Assembly: GCF_014764445.1 (NCBI RefSeq)
Contig: NZ_CP061721.1
Coordinates: 930,001-994,000, forward strand
DNA from: Pseudarthrobacter sp. BIM B-2242
GTDB lineage: Bacteria > Actinomycetota > Actinomycetes > Actinomycetales > Micrococcaceae
Reading direction: 5' to 3'
DNA: 64,000 bases
In this document: positions 25,987 to 33,748 of the stretch, in pieces
Numbering within the stretch: the stretch's first letter is position 1
How the letters are laid out: the number at the start of each line of letters is the position of its first letter
Translations under genes and position numbers: made by a program
The notes under the pieces: model-generated
The model's input: the letters and a program-made list of their open reading frames with translations, nothing else
The model's database searches: none
Told to the model about the DNA's origin: nothing

Positions 25987-27117
25987 CTACTCGCCGTCGT
26001 CGTCGGTGTCGGGGCAGTTGTCCCTAAGCCACTCGGTTATCCGACGGGTTCGTCGTTCGATGAAGTCCAGCGTGGCCTCACGGTATGCCACGTACTCCTC
26101 GGTTGTGGCCGGTGTCCCGCGATGCTTGAAGTTGTCGAACGGCAGGAAGAACAGAACCTCGCTGTAGTCGGGCGTCACGAGGTCTTGGAAGTGGAAAAAG
26201 TCCACGAACTCCTTGAATCCGTCGAAGAGCGCGAAGAAGTCCGCGTAGGCGGTGAGGACATCGGCGAGGGGGCTCTGGGGCTCTCCTGCGTAGTGGCGCC
26301 GGATGCATTCCAGGGTGAGGTCCATCCGGTCGGCGATCAGCGGCCTGATCCCACGTGCCTGGTTGATGGTGGGCCGGTCCTTATTCCTGACGGGCCAGAT
26401 CATCGCACTGCCAATGGTGTACGGCGGTTTGAGGTAGCGTGCCTGCTGCTCCCCAGTGAGTCCGGCGACGGCGTCGGCCAGATTCCTCGGGCGTATCCAC
26501 CTGGTGTAGGAGTTGGTGATGGCGTCGCTGCCGAACCAATGTTTGGCCCCGGAAGCGTCGGTGAAGGTGAGGTAGCCATCGCGAGGATTTGGCGGCACGG
26601 TCGGGGCGAAAAGCACCCCGGAGTTCAGCCTCTTTGTCCACAGGACCTGATGGAGCGACCGGAGCTTCGGACTGACCCTGTCCGGGTCTCGGCTGGTCCT
26701 CGCTGGCTGGTCGGTTTGGAAGTCGAAGGATGGATCGAAGCCCCGCGCCTCGGTGCAGTGAGTCTGCCAGCCCCGGACTTCGTCCAGCACACGGATAGGT
26801 TCGTGCGTGCGATAGGACCGGGCATACGTGCCGGAAAGCCCCTCGTCGCTCACGTGGGGATGGTCCTCGAAGGGGCCGGTGGGTTCCACCCGGTAGATCC
26901 TGCCTCTTCCCTCGCCTGCGCTGAGTTCAGCATGCAGCCTTGCCGCGTCGAGGGAATCGGTGACGAAGATATGGGTGGTCGCCCCTCGCGCCTCGAAGCC
27001 TGAGGCGTCGCCGGGGACCAACAGGTTCCCGGCCTGCAGGTTTGCCCTGGTGCCGTGGTAAAACGGCCCCGAATCGTTGGGACCGTGCGTTGCCTCCGCG
27101 AGACCAATTGCATTCAT
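25987..27117 (-). CDS. Rifampin ADP-ribosyltransferase-like domain fused to DUF6994-like domain
   Basis: Residues about 17-120 match Arr, which inactivates rifamycins with NAD: FYHGTRANLQAGNLLVPG, then AELSAGEGRGRIYRVEPTGP, and ARSYRTHEPIRVLDEVRGW. His21 and Asp85 align with the Arr His and Asp, but the catalytic Tyr position appears to be Phe51 (HIFVT). Residues about 125-376 form a second domain with RMDLTLECIRRHYAG and DFFHFQDLVTPDYSEVLFFLPFDNF, which I recognise as DUF6994-like. Arr is normally a stand-alone protein of about 140 residues, so the fusion is unusual. GGGGAAAA precedes the ATG. The upstream 180 bp is lower in GC than the surroundings, suggesting transfer. Confidence 0.82.
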   Translation of the reverse strand: MNAIGLAEATHGPNDSGPFYHGTRANLQAGNLLVPGDASGFEARGATTHIFVTDSLDAARLHAELSAGEGRGRIYRVEPTGPFEDHPHVSDEGLSGTYARSYRTHEPIRVLDEVRGWQTHCTEARGFDPSFDFQTDQPARTSRDPDRVSPKLRSLHQVLWTKRLNSGVLFAPTVPPNPRDGYLTFTDASGAKHWFGSDAITNSYTRWIRPRNLADAVAGLTGEQQARYLKPPYTIGSAMIWPVRNKDRPTINQARGIRPLIADRMDLTLECIRRHYAGEPQSPLADVLTAYADFFALFDGFKEFVDFFHFQDLVTPDYSEVLFFLPFDNFKHRGTPATTEEYVAYREATLDFIERRTRRITEWLRDNCPDTDDDGE

Positions 27118-27297
27118 TTTTCCCCATTTTTAGTGCGGCTATTGCCGTGATGCTATTTCTTCAGGGGATGGAACGATTCGTTCTTGAGGCAATTTTGCGT
27201 TGATCTTTCGCGCACTCCATTCGGGCCGGCCGCCCGGAACGGGAAACCAACTGCGAAGTCTCCCAAGGTCCCGCCACGGCAAACAGTGGTCCTGCTG

Positions 27298-27615
27298 TTA
27301 GCCGTTGCCCGCGCCGTCTCCGGTGTCTTCCCACATGACATCCAGGTTGTGGAAGATCACGGGTCCATCGCACAGGGCCGCCATCTTGGCAGCGAACTCC
27401 GAGGTTTCCGGGCGGCCAGAGTTCTCCATTGCCGAGTCAAAGGACTCGAATTCGACGATGGTGAAGTAGGTCCCCGGGTGGTCCCTGTCCGCTGTGGCAA
27501 CAATCCGGCGGAACGTGGCCGGCGTGCTTCCCTCGGTTCTTGAGGGACGGCCCAGTTCTTCGATCTCCTGGATGCGGGAAGTCTTGAATTCGATGATCTG
27601 CACAAACCCGGTCAT
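27298..27615 (-). CDS. Antibiotic biosynthesis monooxygenase (ABM)-like small protein
   Basis: This 105-residue protein has the dimeric alpha-beta barrel pattern: FVQIIEFKTSRIQEIEELG, then RRIVATADRDHPGTYFTIVEFESFDSAMENSGRPET. GAGGAGC precedes the ATG. Proteins of this fold act as small oxygenases or stress proteins; no specific reaction can be assigned. Confidence 0.8.
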   Translation of the reverse strand: MTGFVQIIEFKTSRIQEIEELGRPSRTEGSTPATFRRIVATADRDHPGTYFTIVEFESFDSAMENSGRPETSEFAAKMAALCDGPVIFHNLDVMWEDTGDGAGNG

Positions 27616-27911
27616 GACGGCTCCTCGACGGCGGTGGACGTTGATGCGGATCAGACTAGTCCTGGCAGAGGACGGCGAACAGGGGTGAAATCCCTATGCA
27701 TAGCTACCTAGCCTAAACGTGAGCCTTCCCACCTTATTCTGAGTAGCTCACGATAAGCCTGTAAAGTTAGTTGCAGGCCGCCGTAGCCCTTGAGTACCGC
27801 ACTGGTGAACATTCCCGGGCCAGCGGGGCGAGCGACACAACGTGCATCCCCTCCTGCTTGAGCGGCACAAGAACCTGTACGGCCCTCATCCCAAAACCCC
27901 ACGGAGTACTT

Positions 27912-28172
27912 ATGACTTTGCTGACCGAACGCACCGAAACCATCCTTAAGGCCGCTACCACTGTCGCTGACACAGCAGTGCGCGGCGGCAGCTACGTGAC
28001 TCTCCCCGCCGGCAGCGTCTCCGCCGGCGTCGAGTGCAGCTATGTCACCGTTGCTGGCGCCCGAAACCTGCCCCCGGTCACCCGTGGCAGCTATGTCACA
28101 GTAGACGGCACTCCCGTTGTTGCCGCGGGCACCATCGAGGGCAGCTACGTAACGCTTCCTACGGCGGCATAG
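27912..28172 (+). CDS. Small protein with four SYVT repeats
   Basis: The 86-residue protein has a helical N-terminus (LLTERTETILKAATTVADTAVR) followed by four copies of [GC]SYVT[LV] at residues 26, 42, 59 and 77, spaced 16-18 residues with Gly/Pro/Val-rich linkers. This looks like a short beta-solenoid or a stack of strands. GGAGT lies 6 bases before the ATG and a strong terminator follows, so it is a defined gene. The family is not recognised; there is no signal peptide. The upstream 296-bp gap holds a 7-bp inverted repeat (CGTGAGC at 27718, GCTCACG at 27746). Confidence 0.75.
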   Translation: MTLLTERTETILKAATTVADTAVRGGSYVTLPAGSVSAGVECSYVTVAGARNLPPVTRGSYVTVDGTPVVAAGTIEGSYVTLPTAA

Positions 28173-28214
28173 GCTCCCACCGCCCTGCGGGGGATAGCAC
28201 CACCGCGCGGGCAT

Positions 28215-28261
28215 AAAAGGAGGCCGACGGCGACACTGGGGGTCGTCGTCGGCCTCCTTTT
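28215..28261 (+). terminator. Intrinsic terminator of the SYVT-repeat gene
   Basis: AAAAGGAGGCCGACG at 28215-28229 pairs perfectly with 28247-28261, and the loop contains a short extra stem. The right arm runs into TTTTT. Confidence 0.85.
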
Positions 28262-28408
28262 TCTCGTGTCTGGGCGGGCGGCTTTGGCGCCCACCTATCT
28301 TGAGAGTGTCTGCCCTTACGCGCCTCGGGGGAGACTGTGCCGTCCCGTACCATCAAGACCGGGCGGTCCCTCGTCGCTGGCGCTTCGGGGACCAGCTGTT
28401 AATAGTGC

Positions 28409-28498
28409 CTCGAAGGGATCATCGCGCAGCGTGTCTTCGATGAGGGTGTTGATCCGCTTGAGTGTCTTGCGGTCCTGGGTCTGCCAGTAGAGGCTTCG
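28409..28498 (-). pseudogene. Internal fragment of a YoeB/Txe toxin gene
   Basis: The minus strand encodes SLYWQTQDRKTLKRINTLIE followed by DTLRDDPFE, which matches the YoeB segment YWQ-x-D-x4-KRIN-x-LI-x-D-x3-PFEG. The N-terminal strand and the catalytic C-terminal part (HR..Y.. HYH) are missing on both sides, and no YefM antitoxin gene is nearby. The fragment lies between the terminator at 28261 and the divergent gene at 28519. Confidence 0.7.
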
Positions 28499-28518
28499 AC
28501 CCATGCCATTCTTGAGTT

Positions 28519-29784
28519 ATGGCACGAACCTGGTTATCGGTGACGGTGGAACTGCTCGGCGGACGTGGTGAGGAGTTGTGGCCGTGGCCAGGGCGTATCT
28601 TCGCGGTCGGACCGTCGCACACTTTTATGGATCTCGCCAACGCCATCAACGGCGCCTTCGCCCGGTGGGATCGTTCGCACCTATCGGCGTTCACCCTCGC
28701 CGACGGCCGGGTCATCACCGATGAAGAAGCAGGAGCCGAGATGGCCGCATCGGTCCGGGGCCCGATCATCGCGCCGATTGACATTGATGTAGCCAAGGTC
28801 GTGCGGACGGTCGAGCCGGGGGCCGAGTTTCAGTTCACGTTTGACCTCGGTGACGGCTGGACCCACCGCTGCGTGGTCGGGGAGGCGAAGGTGGACCCGC
28901 TGGAGGTATTGGGCATCCGTCCTGGCGTTCCCCTGCCGTACTGGGGCTGGGGCAGCATCCCGGACCAGTATGGGCGCCGATGGGCCACCGACGACGGCGA
29001 GAGTAAGGCGCCAGCGAAACCGGGCCGGCCGCACCCCATGCTGCTGCACGCATGGCCCGCACACGCGCATATACCGGATATTGACGTGTCCGAAGTGCGC
29101 ACGGCTATCGGCGCAGGAGACGCGCAGCGCTTTCTTGCTGCGGTGACAGGGCACAACATCGATGACGCTCTGCAACAGGTGGGGGCGGGCATCCCGATGG
29201 CGCTGGAGCAGAGAGGTCAGGAAGCTGAACCGGTAGCACTGTCGGTCATCAACCGGCTGACTTGGCGCGGCGGCGCCGGTGACCGGGTGCTGGCCGAGGA
29301 CCTGCTGGCTGGCCTACGGCGCGAGCCGCTGTCGGACCGTGTGGTGCCAGTTGACCTTGACATGCTTAGCACCGTGCTGGAGGGGGCGGTGGACCTGTCG
29401 CTGGGCGGCTACGTCGACTTGCGGACCGGTGAGGTGTATGACGGCATCGCCACTGACCCGATGATGGTTGGGGAGGATGCTGCCATCGATGTGGAGGAGG
29501 AGCCGGACTGTTGGCTACGAGTCAGCCTCGCCGGTTCGCGGCAAGCCTGGCAAGACATGGCGGCATTCGCCGAGCGGCAGCAGGATGAGGCCATCCGAGA
29601 GCGGCTGGAGCGCGCCATCGAAGGCAGAGGTGCCTTCTCCCGGTTCCGCGACGCGGTCCACGGCGAGAACCTCAGCGACCAGTGGTACACGTTCTCCGCC
29701 GACCGCCAGATGGGCCGAGCCCGCGAGTTCCTCGCCGACAATGGCATCCGCGTGGGCATGCGTGGTGAAGATACTGAACTTTGA
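28519..29784 (+). CDS. pRiA4b ORF-3-like / UPF0158-like fusion protein
   Basis: The 421-residue protein opens with the plasmid pRiA4b ORF-3 (IS1096 passenger TnpR-like) domain: residues about 1-190 with HTFMDLANAINGAFARWDRSHLSAFTL and EFQFTFDLGDGWTHRCVV. The C-terminal 140 residues resemble UPF0158: GYVDLRTGEVYDGI, then RERLERAIEGRGAFSRFRDAVHGENLSDQWYTF. The function of both families is unknown; the first is common on mobile elements. The ATG has a weak Shine-Dalgarno. The last codons contain a half-site of the hipBA operator. Confidence 0.75.
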   Translation: MARTWLSVTVELLGGRGEELWPWPGRIFAVGPSHTFMDLANAINGAFARWDRSHLSAFTLADGRVITDEEAGAEMAASVRGPIIAPIDIDVAKVVRTVEPGAEFQFTFDLGDGWTHRCVVGEAKVDPLEVLGIRPGVPLPYWGWGSIPDQYGRRWATDDGESKAPAKPGRPHPMLLHAWPAHAHIPDIDVSEVRTAIGAGDAQRFLAAVTGHNIDDALQQVGAGIPMALEQRGQEAEPVALSVINRLTWRGGAGDRVLAEDLLAGLRREPLSDRVVPVDLDMLSTVLEGAVDLSLGGYVDLRTGEVYDGIATDPMMVGEDAAIDVEEEPDCWLRVSLAGSRQAWQDMAAFAERQQDEAIRERLERAIEGRGAFSRFRDAVHGENLSDQWYTFSADRQMGRAREFLADNGIRVGMRGEDTEL

Positions 29785-29854
29785 CCCACAATCAGGAAAT
29801 GTTCCATATTTTCACCATTTTGCACTTGTGGTTGATATGGTGAAGATATGGAAC
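29762..29854. promoter_or_regulatory. HipB operator array (palindrome plus extra half-site)
   Basis: An 18-base arm GTTCCATATTTTCACCAT at 29801-29818 is repeated in inverted orientation at 29837-29854 with one mismatch; the second arm covers the hipB start codon. A third copy of the right arm, GTGGTGAAGATACTGAAC at 29762-29779, matches it at 15 of 18 bases and lies inside the end of the upstream gene. This fits cooperative HipA-HipB autorepression over the promoter. Confidence 0.8.
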
Positions 29855-30105
29855 ACGTACCGGAAACGCCGTTCTTTCGGGCGGTGGATGCCACGTCATT
29901 TGGCGCGTCGGTGAGGGCGGCGCGGCAAGAACGCAAATTAACGCAAAGCGGCCTGGCGGAACTCATCAACGCGAGTCGGCATACCGTTGTCCGGCTTGAG
30001 CAGGGAGAAAACGTGTCCCTGGAAACCGCGATGGCGGCGGTGAGGGCGCTGGAACGTGATATTGCTTTGATTCCCCGCTTCTCACGCCTGGATGTGAAGA
30101 GGTGA
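29848..30105 (+). CDS. hipB: HipB-like antitoxin, XRE family
   Basis: The 85-residue protein has an N-terminal strand and a Cro/C1 helix-turn-helix: FGASVRAARQERKLTQSGLAELINASRHTVVRLEQGENVSLETAM. It would bind the palindromes around its own start codon and neutralise HipA. Its stop overlaps the GTG start of hipA by four bases. The start ATG lies inside the right arm of the operator. Confidence 0.9.
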   Translation: MEHVPETPFFRAVDATSFGASVRAARQERKLTQSGLAELINASRHTVVRLEQGENVSLETAMAAVRALERDIALIPRFSRLDVKR

Positions 30106-31343
30106 AGCGGAGTGATCGGCTCGCCGTTTGGCTGCACGGCCGGCATATTGCCTGGCTTACCGGAACATCGCTTCGCCCGCGTTTGGAATATCTGCCGGAT
30201 GTTGTGGCCGAATACGGCGCGGGTGCGGTCCTCCTCTCCCTGTCCCTTCCGCTGCAGTCGAAACCCATCACCGGTCCGGCGGTCCTGAACTTTTTTGACG
30301 GGCTGCTGCCGGAGGGCCAGGTCCGGGCGCATTTGTCCGAACTCTACAAAGTCCCGTCTACGGATATCAGGGGTCTTCTAGCTGCTGTTGGCGGCGACTG
30401 CGCGGGGGCTGTCCAGGTTCTTCCGGAGGGGAGGGATCCTGCGGGCGGGGGCAGCCTCCAGCCAATGTCCCGGAAGGAACTTGTGGCTGCGGTCGAGTCG
30501 CTGCCCACCTGGGATCTGCCTCCCGATTTTGCCATCGCTACATCTTTGGGCGGGGTGCAGTCCAAAATACTGCTGTCCCGTGACGGTGGCCGTTGGTACT
30601 GGCCTTCCGGTGGTGCCGCGTCAACCCACATCATCAAACCGGACCCGTTTGATTCCCCCATCCAAGACCTCTTGGCTGCGGAGCACTGGGCTTTGAACCT
30701 GGCCGGGGCCCTCAACCTTCCCGCCGCCCGCAGCAACCTGGAGCGGTTCGGCAGCCGCGAGGCGCTGATTGTGGAACGCTATGACCGCACCAAAGATCAC
30801 CACCGCATCCATCAGGAGGACTTCACGCAGGTCCTCGGCATCTCATCGGCGGCCAAGTACGACCAGTCCACTGCGGGTCCTTCACGCCTGGCACAGGTGG
30901 CCGCCGTCGCGGCGCCGCATACGCGGAGTCCAACGATTTTCAAGATGGACCTTCTCAAACTGGTGAGCTACAACCTCCTTATCGGCAACGGTGACGCCCA
31001 CTCGAAGAACTACTCTGTGCTGATCCGGGAAACCGGTGAGGTGACCCTTGCTCCGTTGTATGACGCCGCACCCACCCTGTTGCTCTATGCCAGGAGCAGC
31101 AATGCGGGACACTCCGTGGCAGGCCAGGCGAGGCTGAACTACATCACGCTTGATCACCTCGTGCGTGAGGCGGCAGGATGGGGCCTCGACTCCGATGCCG
31201 CCCGCACAACAGTGAGCGAGCTATTCTCCGCGGCAGCGGAGGCGCCGGAAGCCGCGCCGGACAGGCTGGCTGGCCTGCCGTCACTGGTGGCATCCCGCGC
31301 GGTTGATTTGCTTCAAGGACGCACCGCGCGCCGGCAACCCTGA
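30102..31343 (+). CDS. hipA: HipA-like serine/threonine kinase toxin
   Basis: The 413-residue protein has the HipA N-terminal subdomain (LYKVPSTDIRGLLAAVGGDCAGAVQVLPEG, the P-loop-like gate) and the kinase core with HIIKPDPF, the catalytic loop LIGNGDAHSKNYSVL near residue 300, and the metal-binding YDAAPTL. HipA of E. coli phosphorylates glutamyl-tRNA synthetase and halts translation; the target here is unknown. All catalytic residues appear present. The GTG start overlaps hipB (GTGA). Confidence 0.92.
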   Translation: MKRSDRLAVWLHGRHIAWLTGTSLRPRLEYLPDVVAEYGAGAVLLSLSLPLQSKPITGPAVLNFFDGLLPEGQVRAHLSELYKVPSTDIRGLLAAVGGDCAGAVQVLPEGRDPAGGGSLQPMSRKELVAAVESLPTWDLPPDFAIATSLGGVQSKILLSRDGGRWYWPSGGAASTHIIKPDPFDSPIQDLLAAEHWALNLAGALNLPAARSNLERFGSREALIVERYDRTKDHHRIHQEDFTQVLGISSAAKYDQSTAGPSRLAQVAAVAAPHTRSPTIFKMDLLKLVSYNLLIGNGDAHSKNYSVLIRETGEVTLAPLYDAAPTLLLYARSSNAGHSVAGQARLNYITLDHLVREAAGWGLDSDAARTTVSELFSAAAEAPEAAPDRLAGLPSLVASRAVDLLQGRTARRQP

Positions 31344-31360
31344 ACAGTCTCCATGTTCAG

Positions 31361-33031
31361 CTACCCCGCCACCGCCGCCTTCGCCTCCTGCTTGGCCGCC
31401 ATCCACTCGCTCAGCCATGGAGCCCGGACGCTCGACGTGATCCGGCAGTCGGCCACGAAGGTTCCCGTGGCGCCGGCGTCTATCCACTCCGTGAGCGCGG
31501 ACAGGTCAGACAAGGATCGGATGATCGCCGACTCGGCACCCAAAGCCCGCGCAATTCCGCTGAAGTCCACCTCGGGGATCAGCATGGGCTTTTCGGTCAG
31601 GCCCTGGGAGCCGTACTGGTGGATTTCGGCTCCGTAGGCGGCATCGTTGTAGATCACCACGACGGCGCTGCTGGCCGCCCCAATGAGCGATTCGAGGTCG
31701 GACAGGCCCATCAGGAAACCGCCGTCGCCGGAGGCCAGCACCAGGGTGCGGCCGTCCTCCACTGCACGGGCCGCTCCTACGGCGCTGGCAAGGCCCAGCC
31801 CGATGGCCTGGAAGGCGGTCCCCACCATGACCAGGTCCTGCGGCCTGGGGATGTGCCAGTACATTGGTCCCCAGCCGACAAAGTGCCCGCCGTCCTGGAC
31901 CACCGTGCGGCGCGCCGGCAGCACCGCATCCAGTGCCGTGGCCAGGGACCGCGGGTCCAGCCGGCCGTCCAAAGTCTCGTCAGAGCCAGGGGCGTGGCCT
32001 GGTCCTGAAGCCAGGCGCCTGCGGGCTTCCGCGCGCCACGCCTCCGGGCGGGCATCCGCCGAAGTGCTGTCGTCCAACAGCGCCAGAAGGCGTGAAGCAG
32101 CAGACTTCACGTCCGCGCTGACGAACGTATCCACCCGGGGGTGCGTCGGCTGCAGGGCGGCGTCGATCTGGATGACGGTGCTGTCCGGGCCGAGCAGGTG
32201 CCCGAACCGCATGGTGAAGGGGCTCAGGCTTGCCCCGGCCACGAGGACCACATCAGCCTCGCCCATGAGCCCGGCCGCGGTGTCCGTGCCGAAACCGCCC
32301 GCGACACCCAGGTACCCCTCGCCTTTGAGGAGGTTGAGCGCCAGGGCGGTTCCGGCAGTCAGTGCGCCGAGACGGTCGGCGAGCTCGCGGAGCTCCGGGC
32401 CGGCTCCGGCGAGGTGCGCACCGCGGCCGGCGAGGATCAGCGGCCGCTTCGCCCCGGCGAGCAGGCGGGCTACCTGCCCGAGGCCGCCGTCGACGTCGTC
32501 ACTCACCACCGGTGCCAGCGGCACGGGAAGCTCTTCGTCTTCCGCCTCGAGTGACGCGAGGTCGTAGGGAATGGCAATGACGACGGCGGTGCGCTTGGTG
32601 AGTGCGTACTCCACCGCCTGCTGCGTGATGGAGCCCGCGGCGTCGCGGGTGACGGTGAAGGTGGCCGCGCCGAGGCCCGCGGCGATGGCCGCCTGGTCCA
32701 CGTCCTGGGGCCGGGCGCCGCTGCTCGGGGCGTCGCCGGTGACCAGCACCACGGGGATTTGGGCCTGGACCGACTCGGCGAGGGCTGTGAGTGCGTTGGT
32801 GTAGCCGGGGCCGTAGGTGGTGGTGCCTGCGGCGAGGCGTCCCGACGTCCGGTAGTAGGCGTCGGCCGCGGCGATGGCGGCGCCTTCATGGCGGACTGCG
32901 GAGAAGCGGAGGCCCAGCTGTTCCGCGGCGTCCAGGAAGTAGACGTTGCCGTTGCCCATGACGCCGAAGACATCGGTGAGGTAGCTGCTGAGAACCTGTG
33001 CCACGCGGCCTGAGACGGTGAGAGTAGTCAT
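31361..33031 (-). CDS. Thiamine pyrophosphate-requiring enzyme (acetolactate synthase-like)
   Basis: The 556-residue protein has the three-domain layout of the ThDP decarboxylase superfamily: the N-terminal Pyr domain with the catalytic Glu in RHEGAAIAAADAYYR near residue 49, a central NAD/FAD-like domain (RPLILAGRGAHLAG), and a C-terminal PP domain with the cofactor motif GDGGFLMGLSDLES ... VVVIYNDAAYGAE. With the Lrp regulator, aminotransferase and permease next to it, it may decarboxylate a keto acid from amino acid breakdown (Ehrlich-type route), which is inference. A decayed partial copy lies at 37928-38464. Confidence 0.88.
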   Translation of the reverse strand: MTTLTVSGRVAQVLSSYLTDVFGVMGNGNVYFLDAAEQLGLRFSAVRHEGAAIAAADAYYRTSGRLAAGTTTYGPGYTNALTALAESVQAQIPVVLVTGDAPSSGARPQDVDQAAIAAGLGAATFTVTRDAAGSITQQAVEYALTKRTAVVIAIPYDLASLEAEDEELPVPLAPVVSDDVDGGLGQVARLLAGAKRPLILAGRGAHLAGAGPELRELADRLGALTAGTALALNLLKGEGYLGVAGGFGTDTAAGLMGEADVVLVAGASLSPFTMRFGHLLGPDSTVIQIDAALQPTHPRVDTFVSADVKSAASRLLALLDDSTSADARPEAWRAEARRRLASGPGHAPGSDETLDGRLDPRSLATALDAVLPARRTVVQDGGHFVGWGPMYWHIPRPQDLVMVGTAFQAIGLGLASAVGAARAVEDGRTLVLASGDGGFLMGLSDLESLIGAASSAVVVIYNDAAYGAEIHQYGSQGLTEKPMLIPEVDFSGIARALGAESAIIRSLSDLSALTEWIDAGATGTFVADCRITSSVRAPWLSEWMAAKQEAKAAVAG

Positions 33032-33151
33032 GCAGGAATCTTGTGGGCTGGTTCACAGATGAGCAAGAGACGAGAGTTTGATTGGGATATTTGGCAGGAG
33101 GACACAGGTATTAGTGAAAATATGACCGCTTGTGGTGTGCATCACCCACGA

Positions 33152-33655
33152 TTAACGCGAAGGGCGGGATTCCTGCTCCGACAGCCGGCTCAGGAGGCCG
33201 TCGTAGCGGGGCGGCATAAGCTCCAGCACAGAAATGGCCGTGCTGGTCCGCTGGATGCCCTCGATTTCCAGGATCTCGTTGGTGATGCGGTAGAGATCGG
33301 CCGTGCTGCGGGCCACTACCTTGGCCATGAGGTCGGCGTCCCCGGTGGTGGCGTGGACCTCGATGACTTCCGGGATCGCGGCGAGCCCGTCCTCCACCGC
33401 GCCGGTCCGGGTCTGGCTGATGGAGAGGGAGAGGAAGGCCATCAGGTCGTAGCCCAGCGCGGCGGGGTCCAGCCTCCGGCTGAAGGAGCGGAGGGCGCCG
33501 CTGCGCTCGAGCCGTGCCAGCCGGGCGTGGACCGTGTTCCGTGCGACGCCGAGCGTCCGGGAGAGTGCCAGGGCGCTGGCTTCGGGATCCTTGTCGAGGG
33601 CCAGGATGATCCTGCCGTCGAGGGAATCCACGGTGCGGGGGTTCGGGATGGTCAT
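33152..33655 (-). CDS. Lrp/AsnC family transcriptional regulator
   Basis: The 167-residue protein has the AsnC helix-turn-helix (LDGRIILALDKDPEASALALSRTLGVARNTVHARLARLERSG) and the C-terminal RAM ligand-binding domain (IEVHATTGDADLMAKVVARSTADLYRITNEILEIEGI). It is divergent from the aminotransferase gene and upstream of the TPP gene on its own strand, so it probably senses an amino acid and controls this catabolic cluster. GGTGAA precedes the ATG. Confidence 0.93.
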   Translation of the reverse strand: MTIPNPRTVDSLDGRIILALDKDPEASALALSRTLGVARNTVHARLARLERSGALRSFSRRLDPAALGYDLMAFLSLSISQTRTGAVEDGLAAIPEVIEVHATTGDADLMAKVVARSTADLYRITNEILEIEGIQRTSTAISVLELMPPRYDGLLSRLSEQESRPSR

Positions 33656-33714
33656 ATTTTCACCACAGACAGTTGAGGTTGAGCAGAAGTCCCAATGGCT
33701 AAAGGGTATCTTGC

Positions 33715-33734
33715 ATTGTGGGCCGGGTCACAAT
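33715..33734. promoter_or_regulatory. Inverted repeat, candidate Lrp-type operator
   Basis: ATTGTG at 33715-33720 and CACAAT at 33729-33734 form a perfect dyad with an 8-base centre in the divergent gap between the Lrp regulator and the aminotransferase gene. A direct repeat of TCATGA follows at 33734 and 33747 before and over the aminotransferase start. Assignment to the Lrp protein is by position. Confidence 0.4.
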
Positions 33735-33748
33735 CATGATCGTTGCTC

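Noticed and set aside
28838..29192. Antisense frames within the pRiA4b-like gene
   Set aside because: Composition shadows of the real gene without start signals.
31340..31360. Hairpin CTGAAC/GTTCAG between hipA and the TPP gene
   Set aside because: Only 6 bp without a T-run; too weak to call a terminator.
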